64,000 bases of DNA from Geothrix campi (GCF_024609265.1 NZ_JANHMP010000003.1:1-64000), one strand, 5' to 3'. Shown: positions 33,827 through 45,293, counted from the first letter of the stretch. Numbers and translations are program-made. Notes: a model not told the origin generated them from the sequence alone.

Positions 33827-35562
33827 CATTCCACGCGGAAGGCGGCGGCGGAGGTCTTGAGGGACTGGGCGACGCTCACCAGGTCCCGGGTGGTGATGGC
33901 CAGTTCCGGAGCGGTGTTCGCCAGCTGGGCGGCGGTCAGCTGCACTTCGCCGGTAGCCGCCTGGCTCGCCTGCATGCGCCGGCTCACGTCGCTGCTGACG
34001 GCAGACTGGGCCTCGGTCGCCTTGTGGATCTCGCCGCCCACGGACTCGATGGCCCCCAGCGCCTCGTTCACATGCGCCATGGCCTGGATGATGGCCGCGG
34101 CCTGGGCCGCGCCTTCGCGAAGGGACGCGAGGAGCGCGGCATCGCCACTTTTCGCCACGTCCTCCAGCACGTGATGGAGCAGCTGCGCCCGGCGGCCCGT
34201 GTCGCGCACCATGCCGGCGGCTTCGCGGCCCTCCTCGATCATGGTGTCCACACTGGCGCGGACCTGGACCACCGTGGCCTGGAGTTGGGTCACGGCGGCG
34301 GCGACGTCCTCCGAGGCCTCCCGCTGCACCCGGCTGCTCTTCGCGAGCTGCTGGGTCGCGCCTGAGATCTGCTCGACGCTGGTGGACCACCGCCCCGCCC
34401 CGCTGGCGACGCGCGCGGCCTGGTTCTGGAGGGTGCGCGCCAGCTCGTTGAGGTGGGCGCTCATGGCATTGAAGGTCTCGGTCATGCGGCCGGTCTCGTC
34501 GAAGCTGTGGACGGGAAGCTGGATGCTCAGGTCGCCCTGCTGCATGCGGGCCATGCCGTCCGCCAGAGCGTGGATGGGTTCGGTGATCAGCACGGTGGCC
34601 CGCCACGTCCAGAGCAGCACGACCAGGCCGAAGACACTGAAGCCCGCCGCCAGGAACCAGCCTTTAGTGCGGGCACCCCGCTCCAGTCCCTGGGCGTCCG
34701 CCAGCAGATCCTGGCTCATGCGGTCCTGAACCCCCTTGAGGGCTTGGAGCTCCTCCGCGGCCACCCGCGCCCAGACCTCCGGATCCTGGATCACCCGTCC
34801 CGCCTGGACGAGGTCACGCATGCGCTGCAACTCGGCGCTGAAGGGCCCTGCCAGCGCCTTCCGGTAGTCCTCGCGAACGGCCTCGGGGGCCGAGGACAGG
34901 AAGGCTTCGCCCTGCGCCTTCTGGGCATCCAGCAGCGACAGGAACCGTTCCTGGGTGGCCACATCCAGCGTGCCATGCGAGAAGACGTGGGCCAGCACCG
35001 CGGCCTCGAGACCCGCGGATTCCTTGGCCCGGATCAAGGTCGCGAAGGCCTGGGACCGTCCCTCCAGGGGGGTTCCGGCGGCCGGCAGCATGAGCTGGTT
35101 CTGCACCCGAAGCAGGACATCCACCTCCCGCGCATAGTCGTCGATCAGGTCCATGTCGCCGGCTTTGCGGTCCACCCGGCGGCGGATGTCCTTGAGGCGG
35201 CTGCCATCCTTGACCTGCGCCGGGAACAGCGCTTTGAACTCGGGCCCCGTGTCGGACAAGGCTGCGTTCAGAGCCACCCGTTCGCGGTCCACGGCCTCCC
35301 GGCCCGTGGCCATGGAGGCCTGGAGGGTGCCCTCGCTGCCGAGGAAGAGGGCCGTCCCGGCGGATTCGGATTGGAGGGCATGGACCACATTCCCCACCGA
35401 AACCGACAGGCTGGAGGCCGCCCTCAGGCGCTGCATCCGCTCCAGAAGGCGGGTCTGCTGGGCCACCACCAGGCCGGAAAGCAGCCCGCCGCCCACCACG
35501 GGGAGGAGCACCAGCCCCAGGAGCTTGGTGCGGATTCGGACGTGGAGGAGGTCGAAGAACAT
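33826..35562 (-). CDS. NIT-HAMP sensory protein with degenerate chemoreceptor-like tail
   Basis: The 578-residue protein has a membrane helix (~13-35), a large periplasmic helical domain (~45-300) resembling NIT nitrate/nitrite sensors (LQSESAGTALFLGSEG; VNRER-like EAVDRERVALNAAL), a second membrane helix (~303-325) and a HAMP domain (ITEPIHALADGMARMQQGDLSIQLP). The following ~220 residues are coiled coil like an MCP signalling domain, but I cannot find the conserved CheA/CheW-binding tip. It may signal by another route. No che genes or methyltransferase are near. Confidence 0.82.
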   Translation of the reverse strand: MFFDLLHVRIRTKLLGLVLLPVVGGGLLSGLVVAQQTRLLERMQRLRAASSLSVSVGNVVHALQSESAGTALFLGSEGTLQASMATGREAVDRERVALNAALSDTGPEFKALFPAQVKDGSRLKDIRRRVDRKAGDMDLIDDYAREVDVLLRVQNQLMLPAAGTPLEGRSQAFATLIRAKESAGLEAAVLAHVFSHGTLDVATQERFLSLLDAQKAQGEAFLSSAPEAVREDYRKALAGPFSAELQRMRDLVQAGRVIQDPEVWARVAAEELQALKGVQDRMSQDLLADAQGLERGARTKGWFLAAGFSVFGLVVLLWTWRATVLITEPIHALADGMARMQQGDLSIQLPVHSFDETGRMTETFNAMSAHLNELARTLQNQAARVASGAGRWSTSVEQISGATQQLAKSSRVQREASEDVAAAVTQLQATVVQVRASVDTMIEEGREAAGMVRDTGRRAQLLHHVLEDVAKSGDAALLASLREGAAQAAAIIQAMAHVNEALGAIESVGGEIHKATEAQSAVSSDVSRRMQASQAATGEVQLTAAQLANTAPELAITTRDLVSVAQSLKTSAAAFRVE

Positions 35563-35680
35563 GGGTCACCCAGGCAGAGTCAACAGATGCCACCAGTGTG
35601 GAATGTCCAGGACACAATCAATAGACCTGATGGTCACATTTGATCGAAATCACCCGCCCAGCCCCCGGCCGCCGGTCCCT

Positions 35681-36928
35681 TCACCCGATGCGATCCATCT
35701 TCCGCAGTCCGGGGACCTTCCAGGCGGTGGTGGCCACGACCAGCAGGGTCATGCAGCCACCGAAGATGACCGAAGGCACCAAACCCAGGAGCCGGGCCGC
35801 CAGGCCGCTTTCAAAGGCGCCGATCTCGTTGCTGGAGCCGATGAAGACCTGGTTCACGGAGGACACGCGGCCCAGCATGTGCTGGGGCGTGAGGGTCTGG
35901 AGCAGGGTGGCCCGCAGGACCACGCTGACGTTGTCCACGGCCCCACTGGCCGCCAGCAGCAGCAGACTGAGCAGGAAGCTGCGGCTCAGGGCGAAGGCGA
36001 TCATGGCTCCGCCGAAGGCGCCGACACAGATCAGGAGGGTTCGCCCCGCCCGCCGCAAGGGCGGCAGGTGGGCCTGCGTGATCCCCATGAGCACCGACCC
36101 CAGGGCCGGGGCCGCCCGCAGAGCCCCGAGGCCCTGGGGTCCCACCTTCAGGATCTCTTTCGCGAACATGGGCAGCACGGCCACCGCCCCGCCAAAGAGC
36201 ACGGCGAACAGATCAAGGCTGATCGCCCCCAGCAGCAGCCGTTGCGAGAAGACGAAACGCAGGCCTTCGCCCAGGCTCTCGAGGATCGAGCCGCCGCGCG
36301 GCGCCACCGGCCGGGGCGTGTAGCGGATGAAAAAGAGCCCCAGCAAGCCGCTGGCGAGGAGGGTCATCACCAGGAAGTGGGCCGCCACCGGCCCCCGCCA
36401 GGCATAGACCAGGCCTCCCAGGGCCGGCCCGAGCACCATGCCCGAGTGGAACACGGAGACCCGCCAGGTGGACCCGTTCGCATAGAGCGCCTTGGGCAGC
36501 AGGTCCGTGCCCAGGGCGAGGTTGGCCGGGCGGTAGTAGGCCCGCATGATGCCCGTGAGGAAGATCACCCCGTAGATGGGCCACACCGCCTGAGCCATGG
36601 GCCCGGCCTGGTAGCACCAGCTGAAGGCGCCGAGCAGGGCCGAGCAGAAGGCGAGGCCCAGGGTCGCGGCCATGCAGAGGCGCAGGCGATTCACGCGGTC
36701 CGCCGCATGGCCGCCGAAGAGCGCCAGGGTGATGAAGGGCAGCGCCTCGGAGAGGCCCACCAGGCCGAGGGCCAGGGGGTCGCCGGTGCGGTCGTAGACC
36801 TGCCAGCCCACCACCACACCCTGCATCTGCAGCCCCAGCGTGACGAGCCCCATGGACGCGACGAACCAGCGGTAGTTCCCGTCCCTCAGGGCCGCGTAAG
36901 GATCGTGCGGTACCGCCGGTTCAGCCAC
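35681..36928 (-). CDS. MFS transporter (EntS/MFS_3-like exporter)
   Basis: The 415-residue protein has twelve predicted membrane segments and the MFS motif A-like loop FGGHAADRVNRLRLC after helix 2 (~73-87). Sequence features such as ALPFITLALFGG and IIQAMR-free termini match the enterobactin-exporter-like group. Substrate is unknown. It follows the FtsX-type permease by six bases, so it belongs to the same operon as the adaptor and permease and may share their export role. Confidence 0.87.
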   Translation of the reverse strand: MAEPAVPHDPYAALRDGNYRWFVASMGLVTLGLQMQGVVVGWQVYDRTGDPLALGLVGLSEALPFITLALFGGHAADRVNRLRLCMAATLGLAFCSALLGAFSWCYQAGPMAQAVWPIYGVIFLTGIMRAYYRPANLALGTDLLPKALYANGSTWRVSVFHSGMVLGPALGGLVYAWRGPVAAHFLVMTLLASGLLGLFFIRYTPRPVAPRGGSILESLGEGLRFVFSQRLLLGAISLDLFAVLFGGAVAVLPMFAKEILKVGPQGLGALRAAPALGSVLMGITQAHLPPLRRAGRTLLICVGAFGGAMIAFALSRSFLLSLLLLAASGAVDNVSVVLRATLLQTLTPQHMLGRVSSVNQVFIGSSNEIGAFESGLAARLLGLVPSVIFGGCMTLLVVATTAWKVPGLRKMDRIG

Positions 36929-36934
36929 GGCAGG

Positions 36935-38152
36935 CTACTCGTACCTCAGGGCGTCGATGACATCCAGCTTCGCCGCCTTCACGGCTGGCAGGAAGCCCGC
37001 GGCCACGCCCACCAGCCCGGAGAAGCCCAGGCCCAGAGCCACGGCCCAGGACTCGGTCACGGCGGGCACCTGGAACTTCTGGAGGATGAACACCGCCGAG
37101 TACGCGAACCCGACGCCGATGATGCCGCCTAGCAAGGACAGCACGATCGCCTCGACGAGGAATTGCCAGAGGATGCTGTGCTGGGTGGCGCCCAGGGCGC
37201 GACGGATGCCGATCTCCCGGGTGCGCTCGGTGACGCTCACCAGCATGATGTTGGAGATGCCGATGCCGCCCACCACCAGGGAGATGCTGGCGGCCACGGC
37301 GAGCAGGGCCGTGAGGATGCCCGCCTGCTGGGTCTGCATCTGCACGATGTCGTCCTGCTTGCGGATCTGGAAGGGATTGTCGTCCTTGGGCGCCACCTTC
37401 ATGCGCTGGCGCAGCAGGGCCGTGACCTCGGCTTCGGCCAATTCGGCCTTACCCTCCTGGGCGCTGACCATGATCCGCTGGATCTTGTCGCGGCCCATGA
37501 TCTTGCGCATCACCGTGGTGTAGGGCGCCACGATGAGATCATCCTGGTCACCCCACATGCCGGCACCCTTCTTCTCCAGCACGCCCACCACCTGGAAGGG
37601 CAGCGGCCCCACGCGCACGGTCAGGCCCACGGGGTCCTCCCCGTTGGGGAAGAGGTTGTCCTTCACGGTCTGGCCGATGACGCAGACCTTGGCCATGCCG
37701 CGCACCTCGGTATCGGTGAAGAAGCGTCCGTTCTCGACCTCCCAGCCGCGGATCTGGAGGAACTCGGGGCCGGTGCCCTGAACCTGGGTCACGTAGTTGC
37801 TGTTCTGGTAGATGATGGGCCGCGTGGTCTGGACCTGGGCGGAGGCGGCCACCACGCTGCTCTGCGAGAGCTCCTGCTGGATCAGGGGCGGGTCGCTTTC
37901 CAGCAGGATGTCCGCGCTGCCCATGGCGGAGGGGCCGAAGCGGTTCCCCGCGCTGCCCGGGAAGATGGTGAGCATGTTGGAGCCCATGTTCTGGATGAGC
38001 GCGATGGAGGCGCGCTTCGAGCCTTCGCCGATGCCGATCATGGCGATGACCGCCCCCACGCCGACGATGATGCCGAGCATGGTGAGGAACGCCCGCATCT
38101 TGTTCCGCGTGATGGCGAAAAGGGCAAGCTTCAGGAACTCCAGCAGAGCCAC
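36935..38152 (-). CDS. MacB-type ABC transporter permease (FtsX family)
   Basis: The 405-residue protein has the MacB permease layout: an N-terminal helix (NKMRAFLTMLGIIVGVGAVIAMIGIGEG), a large periplasmic MacB_PCD domain (~50-270) and three C-terminal helices around SLVVGGIGISNIMLVSVTERTREIGIRRALGA. It lacks the ATPase domain of full-length MacB, so an ABC subunit must be supplied in trans; none is in this operon. GTG 38152 follows GGGGTG. It works with the adaptor encoded upstream (38267-39808) in export across both membranes. Confidence 0.92.
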   Translation of the reverse strand: MALLEFLKLALFAITRNKMRAFLTMLGIIVGVGAVIAMIGIGEGSKRASIALIQNMGSNMLTIFPGSAGNRFGPSAMGSADILLESDPPLIQQELSQSSVVAASAQVQTTRPIIYQNSNYVTQVQGTGPEFLQIRGWEVENGRFFTDTEVRGMAKVCVIGQTVKDNLFPNGEDPVGLTVRVGPLPFQVVGVLEKKGAGMWGDQDDLIVAPYTTVMRKIMGRDKIQRIMVSAQEGKAELAEAEVTALLRQRMKVAPKDDNPFQIRKQDDIVQMQTQQAGILTALLAVAASISLVVGGIGISNIMLVSVTERTREIGIRRALGATQHSILWQFLVEAIVLSLLGGIIGVGFAYSAVFILQKFQVPAVTESWAVALGLGFSGLVGVAAGFLPAVKAAKLDVIDALRYE

Positions 38153-38162
38153 GATTCACCCC

Positions 38163-38255
38163 CTACCGGGCCCAAGAGATTACAACGGCGTCTCGCGTAT
38201 CGCCGTCAGGCGATACCGAGAGAAAGGCGAGCTTGAGGAATTCCAGGAATCGCAT
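38163..38255 (-). pseudogene. Remnant of a second FtsX-type permease start
   Basis: The 30-codon frame starts MRFLEFLKLAFLSV, parallel to MALLEFLKLALFAI of the downstream permease, then reads into unrelated sequence containing a palindrome and stops at TAG, just before the ribosome-binding site of the full permease. It starts eight bases after the adaptor gene. It looks like what is left after deletion of a tandem permease copy, though translation of a 30-residue peptide is possible. Confidence 0.6.
38197..38216. repeat. Palindromic element inside the permease remnant
   Basis: GTATCGCC and GGCGATAC form a perfect 8-bp stem around GTCA, extended on both sides by CTCG / CGAG with one bulge. 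It looks like a small REP-type hairpin, located where the homology of the remnant to the permease ends. Confidence 0.65.
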
Positions 38256-38266
38256 GGACCCCCCGG

Positions 38267-39808
38267 CTAGCGCCGTCCCCCGGTCGCGCCCGGGCTCGCC
38301 GCGCCATTGGCCTGCTTGGTGTTTTCCACGCCGATCAGGATCTGCAGGCCCTCCTGGAGCCCCTCACCCGTGACCTCGGTGTATTGGCCATCGGTGATGC
38401 CGGCCTTGACCACCAGGGCCTTGGGCTTGCCGTTCTCCAGCACCCAGATGCGGTCTTCCCGCCGACCCACCATGCCACCCTTGCTGCCGGTGGTGCTCTG
38501 AGCGCCGGGCCGGGGACCTCCCATCATCATGGGCTGGCCCAGCCGGGGACCTTCGGCCTTCTTCTCTTCCTTGATGAAGGCGGCGGGATTGAAGCGCAGC
38601 GCTGAATTGGGCACGCGGAGTACATCCTTGCGCTGGTTGGTGATGATGGTGACGTTGGCGGTCATGCCGGAACGCAAGGCCAGGGTGCCCGTGAACTTGG
38701 GGCCCCCGAGCTGGCTGGCGCCGCCGGGAATCCGCGCCAGCAGCTTCGGGTCGCCGACGGGGGCCGAAGCCTTCGCAGCCATGCCTCCGGCCGCGCCGGG
38801 GCGCCCCTGGGACTGGCCGGCCGTCCGCTCCTTGAACCGCTTCAGGAACTGCTCCTTGGTGACGCCCTGGGCCTCCATGCGGTCCTTCATGCGCTCCCAT
38901 GCCTTCTCCGGATCCGGCGCCGCGTCACGCCCCGGGTTGCCCGCGTCCGCGGACCGCGAGGAGCCGGTCCGTCCCTTGCCGCCGTCGTCGGGGCCGGCCA
39001 GGGGCTCGTTGGGCACGATCATCTCCACCACGTAGTTCACGACGTTTTGCGTCGTGATCGGCTCCTGCCGGACCAGGCTCACGGTGGCGGCGAACTGCTT
39101 GTCCGGCAGGCTGTCCACTGTGAATAGCGCGCGCTGACCCACCTGCACTTCATCGATATCCGATTCGCCGATGGACACCTGCACCTTCATCTGCGAGAGG
39201 TCCTGGGCGATCTGGAACAGGTTGGGCGTGCTGAAGCTGGCGGCCACGGTCTGGCCCACATCGGCCAGGCGGGAGATCACCACGCCATCCACGGGAGCCG
39301 TGATGTCGCAGTAGCTGCGGTTCGCCCTGGCGCGATCCAGGCTGGCCTTGGCGGATTCCAGGTTGCCCTTGGCATTCTTGAGGGCCGTGTCCTTGGTGTC
39401 GAGATCCTGGAGAGCCAGGAGCTTGTCTTCCGCCAGCCGCTTGCTGCGCTCATAGTCGGCCTTGGCGAAATCGTAGGCGGCCTGGGCCCGGAGCAGGCTC
39501 GCCTGGGCGTCCTGGAGTTGGGTATCCGACACGGTGGGATCGATCTGGGCGATGAGCTGGCCCTTCTTCACGATGCTGTTGTAGTCCACGTAGAGGGCCG
39601 AGATCACGCCGGACACCTGGGTGCCCACGGCCACCTGCACCACCGGGCTCACCGAACCCGTGGCATTGATGCGCTGGGTGATGTTGCCCTTGTCCAGCTT
39701 GGCCAGGCGCCACTTCACCTCGTCCTTGGGCCGGTTGAGCAGGTAGGTGGTCCCTCCTGCCACCACCGCGACGCCGAGGCCCAGGCCAATCCAGGTGTTC
39801 CGCTTCAT
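38267..39808 (-). CDS. MacA/RND-type periplasmic adaptor protein
   Basis: The 513-residue membrane-fusion protein has an N-terminal anchor (~5-24), a lipoyl/barrel-sandwich part (GSVSPVVQVAVGTQVSGVISALYVDYNSIVKKGQLIAQID in pieces), a coiled-coil hairpin (~95-175), the CDITAPVDGVVISRLADVGQ half of the lipoyl domain and beta-barrel domains. A ~90-residue Gly/Arg/Lys-rich insert (~275-365: GGKGRTGSSRSADAG) interrupts the barrel region and is unusual. It links the inner-membrane permease downstream to an outer-membrane channel encoded elsewhere. Confidence 0.9.
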   Translation of the reverse strand: MKRNTWIGLGLGVAVVAGGTTYLLNRPKDEVKWRLAKLDKGNITQRINATGSVSPVVQVAVGTQVSGVISALYVDYNSIVKKGQLIAQIDPTVSDTQLQDAQASLLRAQAAYDFAKADYERSKRLAEDKLLALQDLDTKDTALKNAKGNLESAKASLDRARANRSYCDITAPVDGVVISRLADVGQTVAASFSTPNLFQIAQDLSQMKVQVSIGESDIDEVQVGQRALFTVDSLPDKQFAATVSLVRQEPITTQNVVNYVVEMIVPNEPLAGPDDGGKGRTGSSRSADAGNPGRDAAPDPEKAWERMKDRMEAQGVTKEQFLKRFKERTAGQSQGRPGAAGGMAAKASAPVGDPKLLARIPGGASQLGGPKFTGTLALRSGMTANVTIITNQRKDVLRVPNSALRFNPAAFIKEEKKAEGPRLGQPMMMGGPRPGAQSTTGSKGGMVGRREDRIWVLENGKPKALVVKAGITDGQYTEVTGEGLQEGLQILIGVENTKQANGAASPGATGGRR

Positions 39809-39920
39809 GACGCCGCGCTCCGCTTCTCAAAGGGGCCGGGCAGGGCCCAGCCTTGTACCTTCGCATAACGATGTATGGACCACCAGGGTAGGTTCCCGGT
39901 TGAGGCGGAAAAAGCAAAAT

Positions 39921-41419
39921 CTAGCGGATCAGGCCCAGCCCTTCGATCAGAGCGCGCTTGGCGAACCCATCCACCAGGGCGTACTGGAGGAAACCGCCGG
40001 CCAGAACGATGGCGGCGCAGACCAGGACAGCAGCACCCGCCAGGGGGGCGTGGACCGCCGGGCGGTCGGAGGCCAGGCGCTCAGCCTCGGCGCTGGGGGC
40101 CTGGAGGAAGAGGGCCACCAGGAGGCGCAGGTAGTAGTAGGCGGACACCAGGCTCGCGATGACGCCGAGGATGGCCAGCCCCACGTGGCCGGTGCCGACC
40201 AGCTCGCGGAAGATCATGTACTTGCCGTAGAAGCCGCCCAGGGGCGGGATGCCCGCCAGGCTCAGCATGAAGACGGCGGCGGCGAAGCCCATTGCCGGGC
40301 GCTTCCAGCCCAGGCCCCGCAGATCCTCGAAAGTCGTATGCTCGCCCACCAGCCCGAAGGCGGTCAGCAGGCCGAAGGCGCCCATGTTCATGGCCAGGTA
40401 GATGACCAGGTAGAACAGCACGCCCGTGTAGGCCGCCGGCGTGCCGGCCACGAAGCCCAGCAGGAGGTAGCCTGCGTGGCTGATGCTGGAGTAGGCCAGC
40501 ATGCGCTTCACGTTGGACTGGACCAGGGCCGTGAGGTTGCCGAGCACCAGTGTGGCGACGGCCAGCACGGCCACCACCGCCTGCATCTTCACACCCACGG
40601 CGCCCATGGGGGCGAAGCTGCCTGGAAACACGCGCAGCAGGGCGATGAAGGCGACACCCTTGGTGGCCACCGACATGAAGCCGGCGATGGGATGGGGCGA
40701 CGCCTCATAGGCGTCCGGCGTCCACTGGTGGAAGGGCACCGCGGAGACCTTGAAGAGGAAGCCCAGCAACATCAGGGCGGCACCCACCAGCACCAGGGGA
40801 TCCAGGACCAGGCCCTGGGTTTTGAGGGTGGCGGCGGCGGCGGCCAGGTCGAAGGTACCGCTCATGCCGTAGATCAGCACACCCCCCATGAGGAAGCTGC
40901 TGGAGGCCACAGCGCCCGTGAGGAAGTACTTCATGCCCCCCTCGGCGCTTTCGGGCCGCGCGCGCACGGTTCCCACCAGGGCATAGAGGGGGATGCTGAA
41001 CAGCTCCAGACCCAGGAAGAGGACTACGAAGTGGGTGGTGGAGGCGAAGAGCATCATGCCCACTGCCGAGAACAGGAGCAGCGCGAGGGTCTCGCCCTTC
41101 ACCCAGCCTTCCTGATGGAAGTGGTCCCAGCTCTGGAGGATGGTGAGGGCTGCGGCCACCATCACGAAGATGCCCGTGAACTGGGCCAGGCGGTCCATGT
41201 GCAGTTGGAAGAAGGCTGGCTGGCTGCCGGCTTTCCAGAGGTCCGTGAGGTACCAGAAGCTCGCTGCCACGGCGAGGAGAGCCGTGCCGTACATGGCGCC
41301 CCGGATCCATTTGGTGGTGGTCTGGTCCCTGTCGAGGGACATGAAGATGACCACGCAGGCGCCGAAGACCGGGATGAGCAGCGGCAGCAGGGCCGCCCAC
41401 TGGCTGGGGGTGAGGCTCA

Positions 41420-41420
<1 letters not shown>
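39921..41420 (-). CDS. nuoN: NADH-quinone oxidoreductase subunit N
   Basis: NuoN is an antiporter-like proton-pumping subunit in the membrane arm of complex I. The 499-residue protein has ~14 membrane helices with the conserved LFLGLELFSIPLYAL (Glu of helix 5), the broken-helix Lys region (LFKVSAVPFHQWTPDAYEASP) and NVKRMLAYSSISHAGYLLLG. Its ATG overlaps the nuoM stop by one base (TGATG). It is the last gene of the nuoHIJKLMN operon. Confidence 0.97.
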
Positions 41421-43033
<1,613 letters not shown>

Positions 43034-43041
43034 CGCCCCAC

Positions 43042-44946
43042 CTACTTCAGGAAGACATAGAGGAGGATCGCGGCCCCCAGCGCCATGCTGAGCGCATAGT
43101 TGCGGACTCGGCCGGTCTGGAAGAGGGCGGTGAAGTCCCCGAACACGCGGGCCAGCGCACCCGGCAGGTTCACGCCCACGCCATCGATGATGATCACGTC
43201 GAACAGCTTCCACATGAGGTTGCCGAACCAGCGGATGGGCCGGAGCAGGTAGAGTTCCACGCCCTCGTCCACGTAGTACTTGTTCACCAGCACCCGGTGG
43301 AGGAAGGCATGCTTCTCCGCGAAGGCCAATTCCCACGCGGGGCCGGTCTTGTACTTCGACCAGCCCAGGAAGCCGAACACCAGGCCCAGGGTCGTGGAGA
43401 TGACCGCCAGCAGGATCGCCGGGCCTTCGTGGTGGCCGTGGGCGGCGTGGGTCTGCCCGAAGGTCAGGGCGGGCTTCAGCCACTCGCCAATGCTGAAGTG
43501 TCCTCCGAAGGCCTCAGGCACGCCCCAGAAGCCCCAGAGCAGCGAGCCCACGGCCAGCACCATCAGCGGCACCGTCATGGACAGCGGGCTTTCGTGCGCG
43601 TGCTCGTAGGCATGCTTGTCGCGGGGCTCGCCCCAGAAGGCCAGGGCCATGAGGCGCCACATGTAGAAGCTCGTGCAGCAGGCGGCAACCACGCCGACCA
43701 CCCACAACGCCGGGGACTTCAGATAGGCCAGGTAGAGAATCTCGTCCTTGCTGAAGAAGCCGGAGGTGCCGGGGAATCCCATGATGGCGATGGTGCCGGC
43801 CACCATGGTGAGGAAGGTGATCCGGGTCTTGTTCTTCAGGCCACCCATCTTGAAGAGGTCCTGCTCGTGGTGCATGGCGTGGATCGCGCTGCCGGCACCG
43901 AGGAAGAGGAGGGCCTTGAACCAGGCGTGGGTGAAGACATGGAAGAAGCCCGCCGAGAAACCCGCCGCGCCGAGACCCAGGAACATGTAGCCCAGCTGGG
44001 AGACGGTGGAATAGGCGAGCACCTTCTTGATGTCGCGCTGGAAGAGGCCGATGGTCGCGGCGAAGAGGGCCGTGCCTGCACCCACCCAGGCCACCACGGT
44101 CATGGTGATGGGGGTCATGGTGTAGACCGGCGCCAGGCGGCAGATCATGTAGATGCCGCTGGTCACCATGGTGGCCGCGTGGATGAGGGCGCTGACGGGA
44201 GTCGGGCCCGCCATGGCGTCCGGCAGCCACAGGTAGAGGGGCAGCTGAGCGCTCTTGCCCGTGGCGCCCACGAAGAGCATCAGCGTGGCGAAGGTGAGGA
44301 CGCCGAAACTCGCCTCGGGGGCCAGGTGGCCGGCCTGGATGAGGATGTCGGAGATGGTCAGCGTGCCGAAGGCGGCGAAGAGCACCAGCATGCCGATGGA
44401 CACGCCCAGATCGCCCACGCGGTTGAAGAGGAAGGCCTTGAGCCCCGCCTGGGGGGCGAAATCCGTCTCGAAGTAGTAGCCGATGAGCAGGTAGGAGCAG
44501 AGTCCCACGCCCTCCCAGCCCACGAACATCAGCGGCAGGCTCGACCCCAGCACCAGCGTCAGCATGAAGAACACGAAGAGGTTCATGTAGCTGAAGAACC
44601 GTGCGTAGCCCTCTTCCGCGTGCATGTAGCCCACGGAGTAGAGGTGGATGAGGAAGCCGATGCCTGTGACCACCAGCATCATGGTGCCGCTGAGGGGATC
44701 GATCACCATGCCGAAGGGGACGGCCATGGACCCGGTCACCATCCATTCGCCATAGTTCAGCACCAGGCGATGGTCCGGCAGGGCCTTCATGGCGAAGAAG
44801 GCTGAGAAGGCCAGGAGCAGCGAGGCGAACACCAGGCCCACGCCCACGACCGTGACGACGGACTTGCCCGCGCGCTTGCCCAGCAGGCCGTTGAAGGCCG
44901 CGCCCAGCAGGGGGAGGATCGGAATGAGCCAGTAGCACTTGTTCAT
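43042..44946 (-). CDS. nuoL: NADH-quinone oxidoreductase subunit L
   Basis: NuoL is the distal antiporter-like subunit with the long lateral helix of complex I. The 634-residue protein has the typical VGWEGVGLCSYLLIGYYFE, SAQLPLYLWLPDAMAGPTPVSALIHAATMVTSG in pieces, DIKKVLAYSTVSQLGYMFLG and GAGSAIHAMHHEQDLFKMGGL. ATG 44946 has GAGG five bases upstream; GTG 44949 is the alternative. It follows nuoK by seven bases. Confidence 0.97.
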   Translation of the reverse strand: MNKCYWLIPILPLLGAAFNGLLGKRAGKSVVTVVGVGLVFASLLLAFSAFFAMKALPDHRLVLNYGEWMVTGSMAVPFGMVIDPLSGTMMLVVTGIGFLIHLYSVGYMHAEEGYARFFSYMNLFVFFMLTLVLGSSLPLMFVGWEGVGLCSYLLIGYYFETDFAPQAGLKAFLFNRVGDLGVSIGMLVLFAAFGTLTISDILIQAGHLAPEASFGVLTFATLMLFVGATGKSAQLPLYLWLPDAMAGPTPVSALIHAATMVTSGIYMICRLAPVYTMTPITMTVVAWVGAGTALFAATIGLFQRDIKKVLAYSTVSQLGYMFLGLGAAGFSAGFFHVFTHAWFKALLFLGAGSAIHAMHHEQDLFKMGGLKNKTRITFLTMVAGTIAIMGFPGTSGFFSKDEILYLAYLKSPALWVVGVVAACCTSFYMWRLMALAFWGEPRDKHAYEHAHESPLSMTVPLMVLAVGSLLWGFWGVPEAFGGHFSIGEWLKPALTFGQTHAAHGHHEGPAILLAVISTTLGLVFGFLGWSKYKTGPAWELAFAEKHAFLHRVLVNKYYVDEGVELYLLRPIRWFGNLMWKLFDVIIIDGVGVNLPGALARVFGDFTALFQTGRVRNYALSMALGAAILLYVFLK

Positions 44947-44953
44947 CACATCC

Positions 44954-45283
44954 TCACTGCTTCAGGCTGGTGGCCCGGTCCGAGTCCGTGGTGTCCCGGT
45001 GACGGTAGAGGCCGATGACCAGCGCCAGGCCGATGGCCGCCTCGCAGGCGGCCACGGCGATGATGAAGAGGTAGAACACCATGGCCTGGGCATCGCCCCC
45101 ATGGAAACGGGCGAAGGCCAACAGGGCCACGTTGGCGGCGTTGAGCATCAGCTCCACGCCCATGAACTGCAGCAGGAGGGTCCGGCGCAGAAGCACCGTG
45201 GCCAGCCCCAGGAAGAAGAGCAGGAGGGCCACCACCAGGTACCCCTGGAGCCCGCCGTGGAGGATCGCGTCCATGCCGGTCAT
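44954..45283 (-). CDS. nuoK: NADH-quinone oxidoreductase subunit K
   Basis: NuoK is a three-helix proton-channel subunit. The 109-residue protein shows LRRTLLLQFMGVELMLNAANVALLAF with the conserved Glu of helix 2 and YLFIIAVAACEAAIGLALVIGLYRHRD with the helix-3 Glu. It lies between nuoJ (10 bases) and nuoL. Confidence 0.97.
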   Translation of the reverse strand: MTGMDAILHGGLQGYLVVALLLFFLGLATVLLRRTLLLQFMGVELMLNAANVALLAFARFHGGDAQAMVFYLFIIAVAACEAAIGLALVIGLYRHRDTTDSDRATSLKQ

Positions 45284-45293
45284 CGTGGGCTCC

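Noticed and set aside
35153-37132. 659-codon plus-strand open frame opposite the receptor and MFS genes
   Set aside because: Low-complexity Gln/His/Gly translation, spanning several clear minus-strand genes; a shadow frame.
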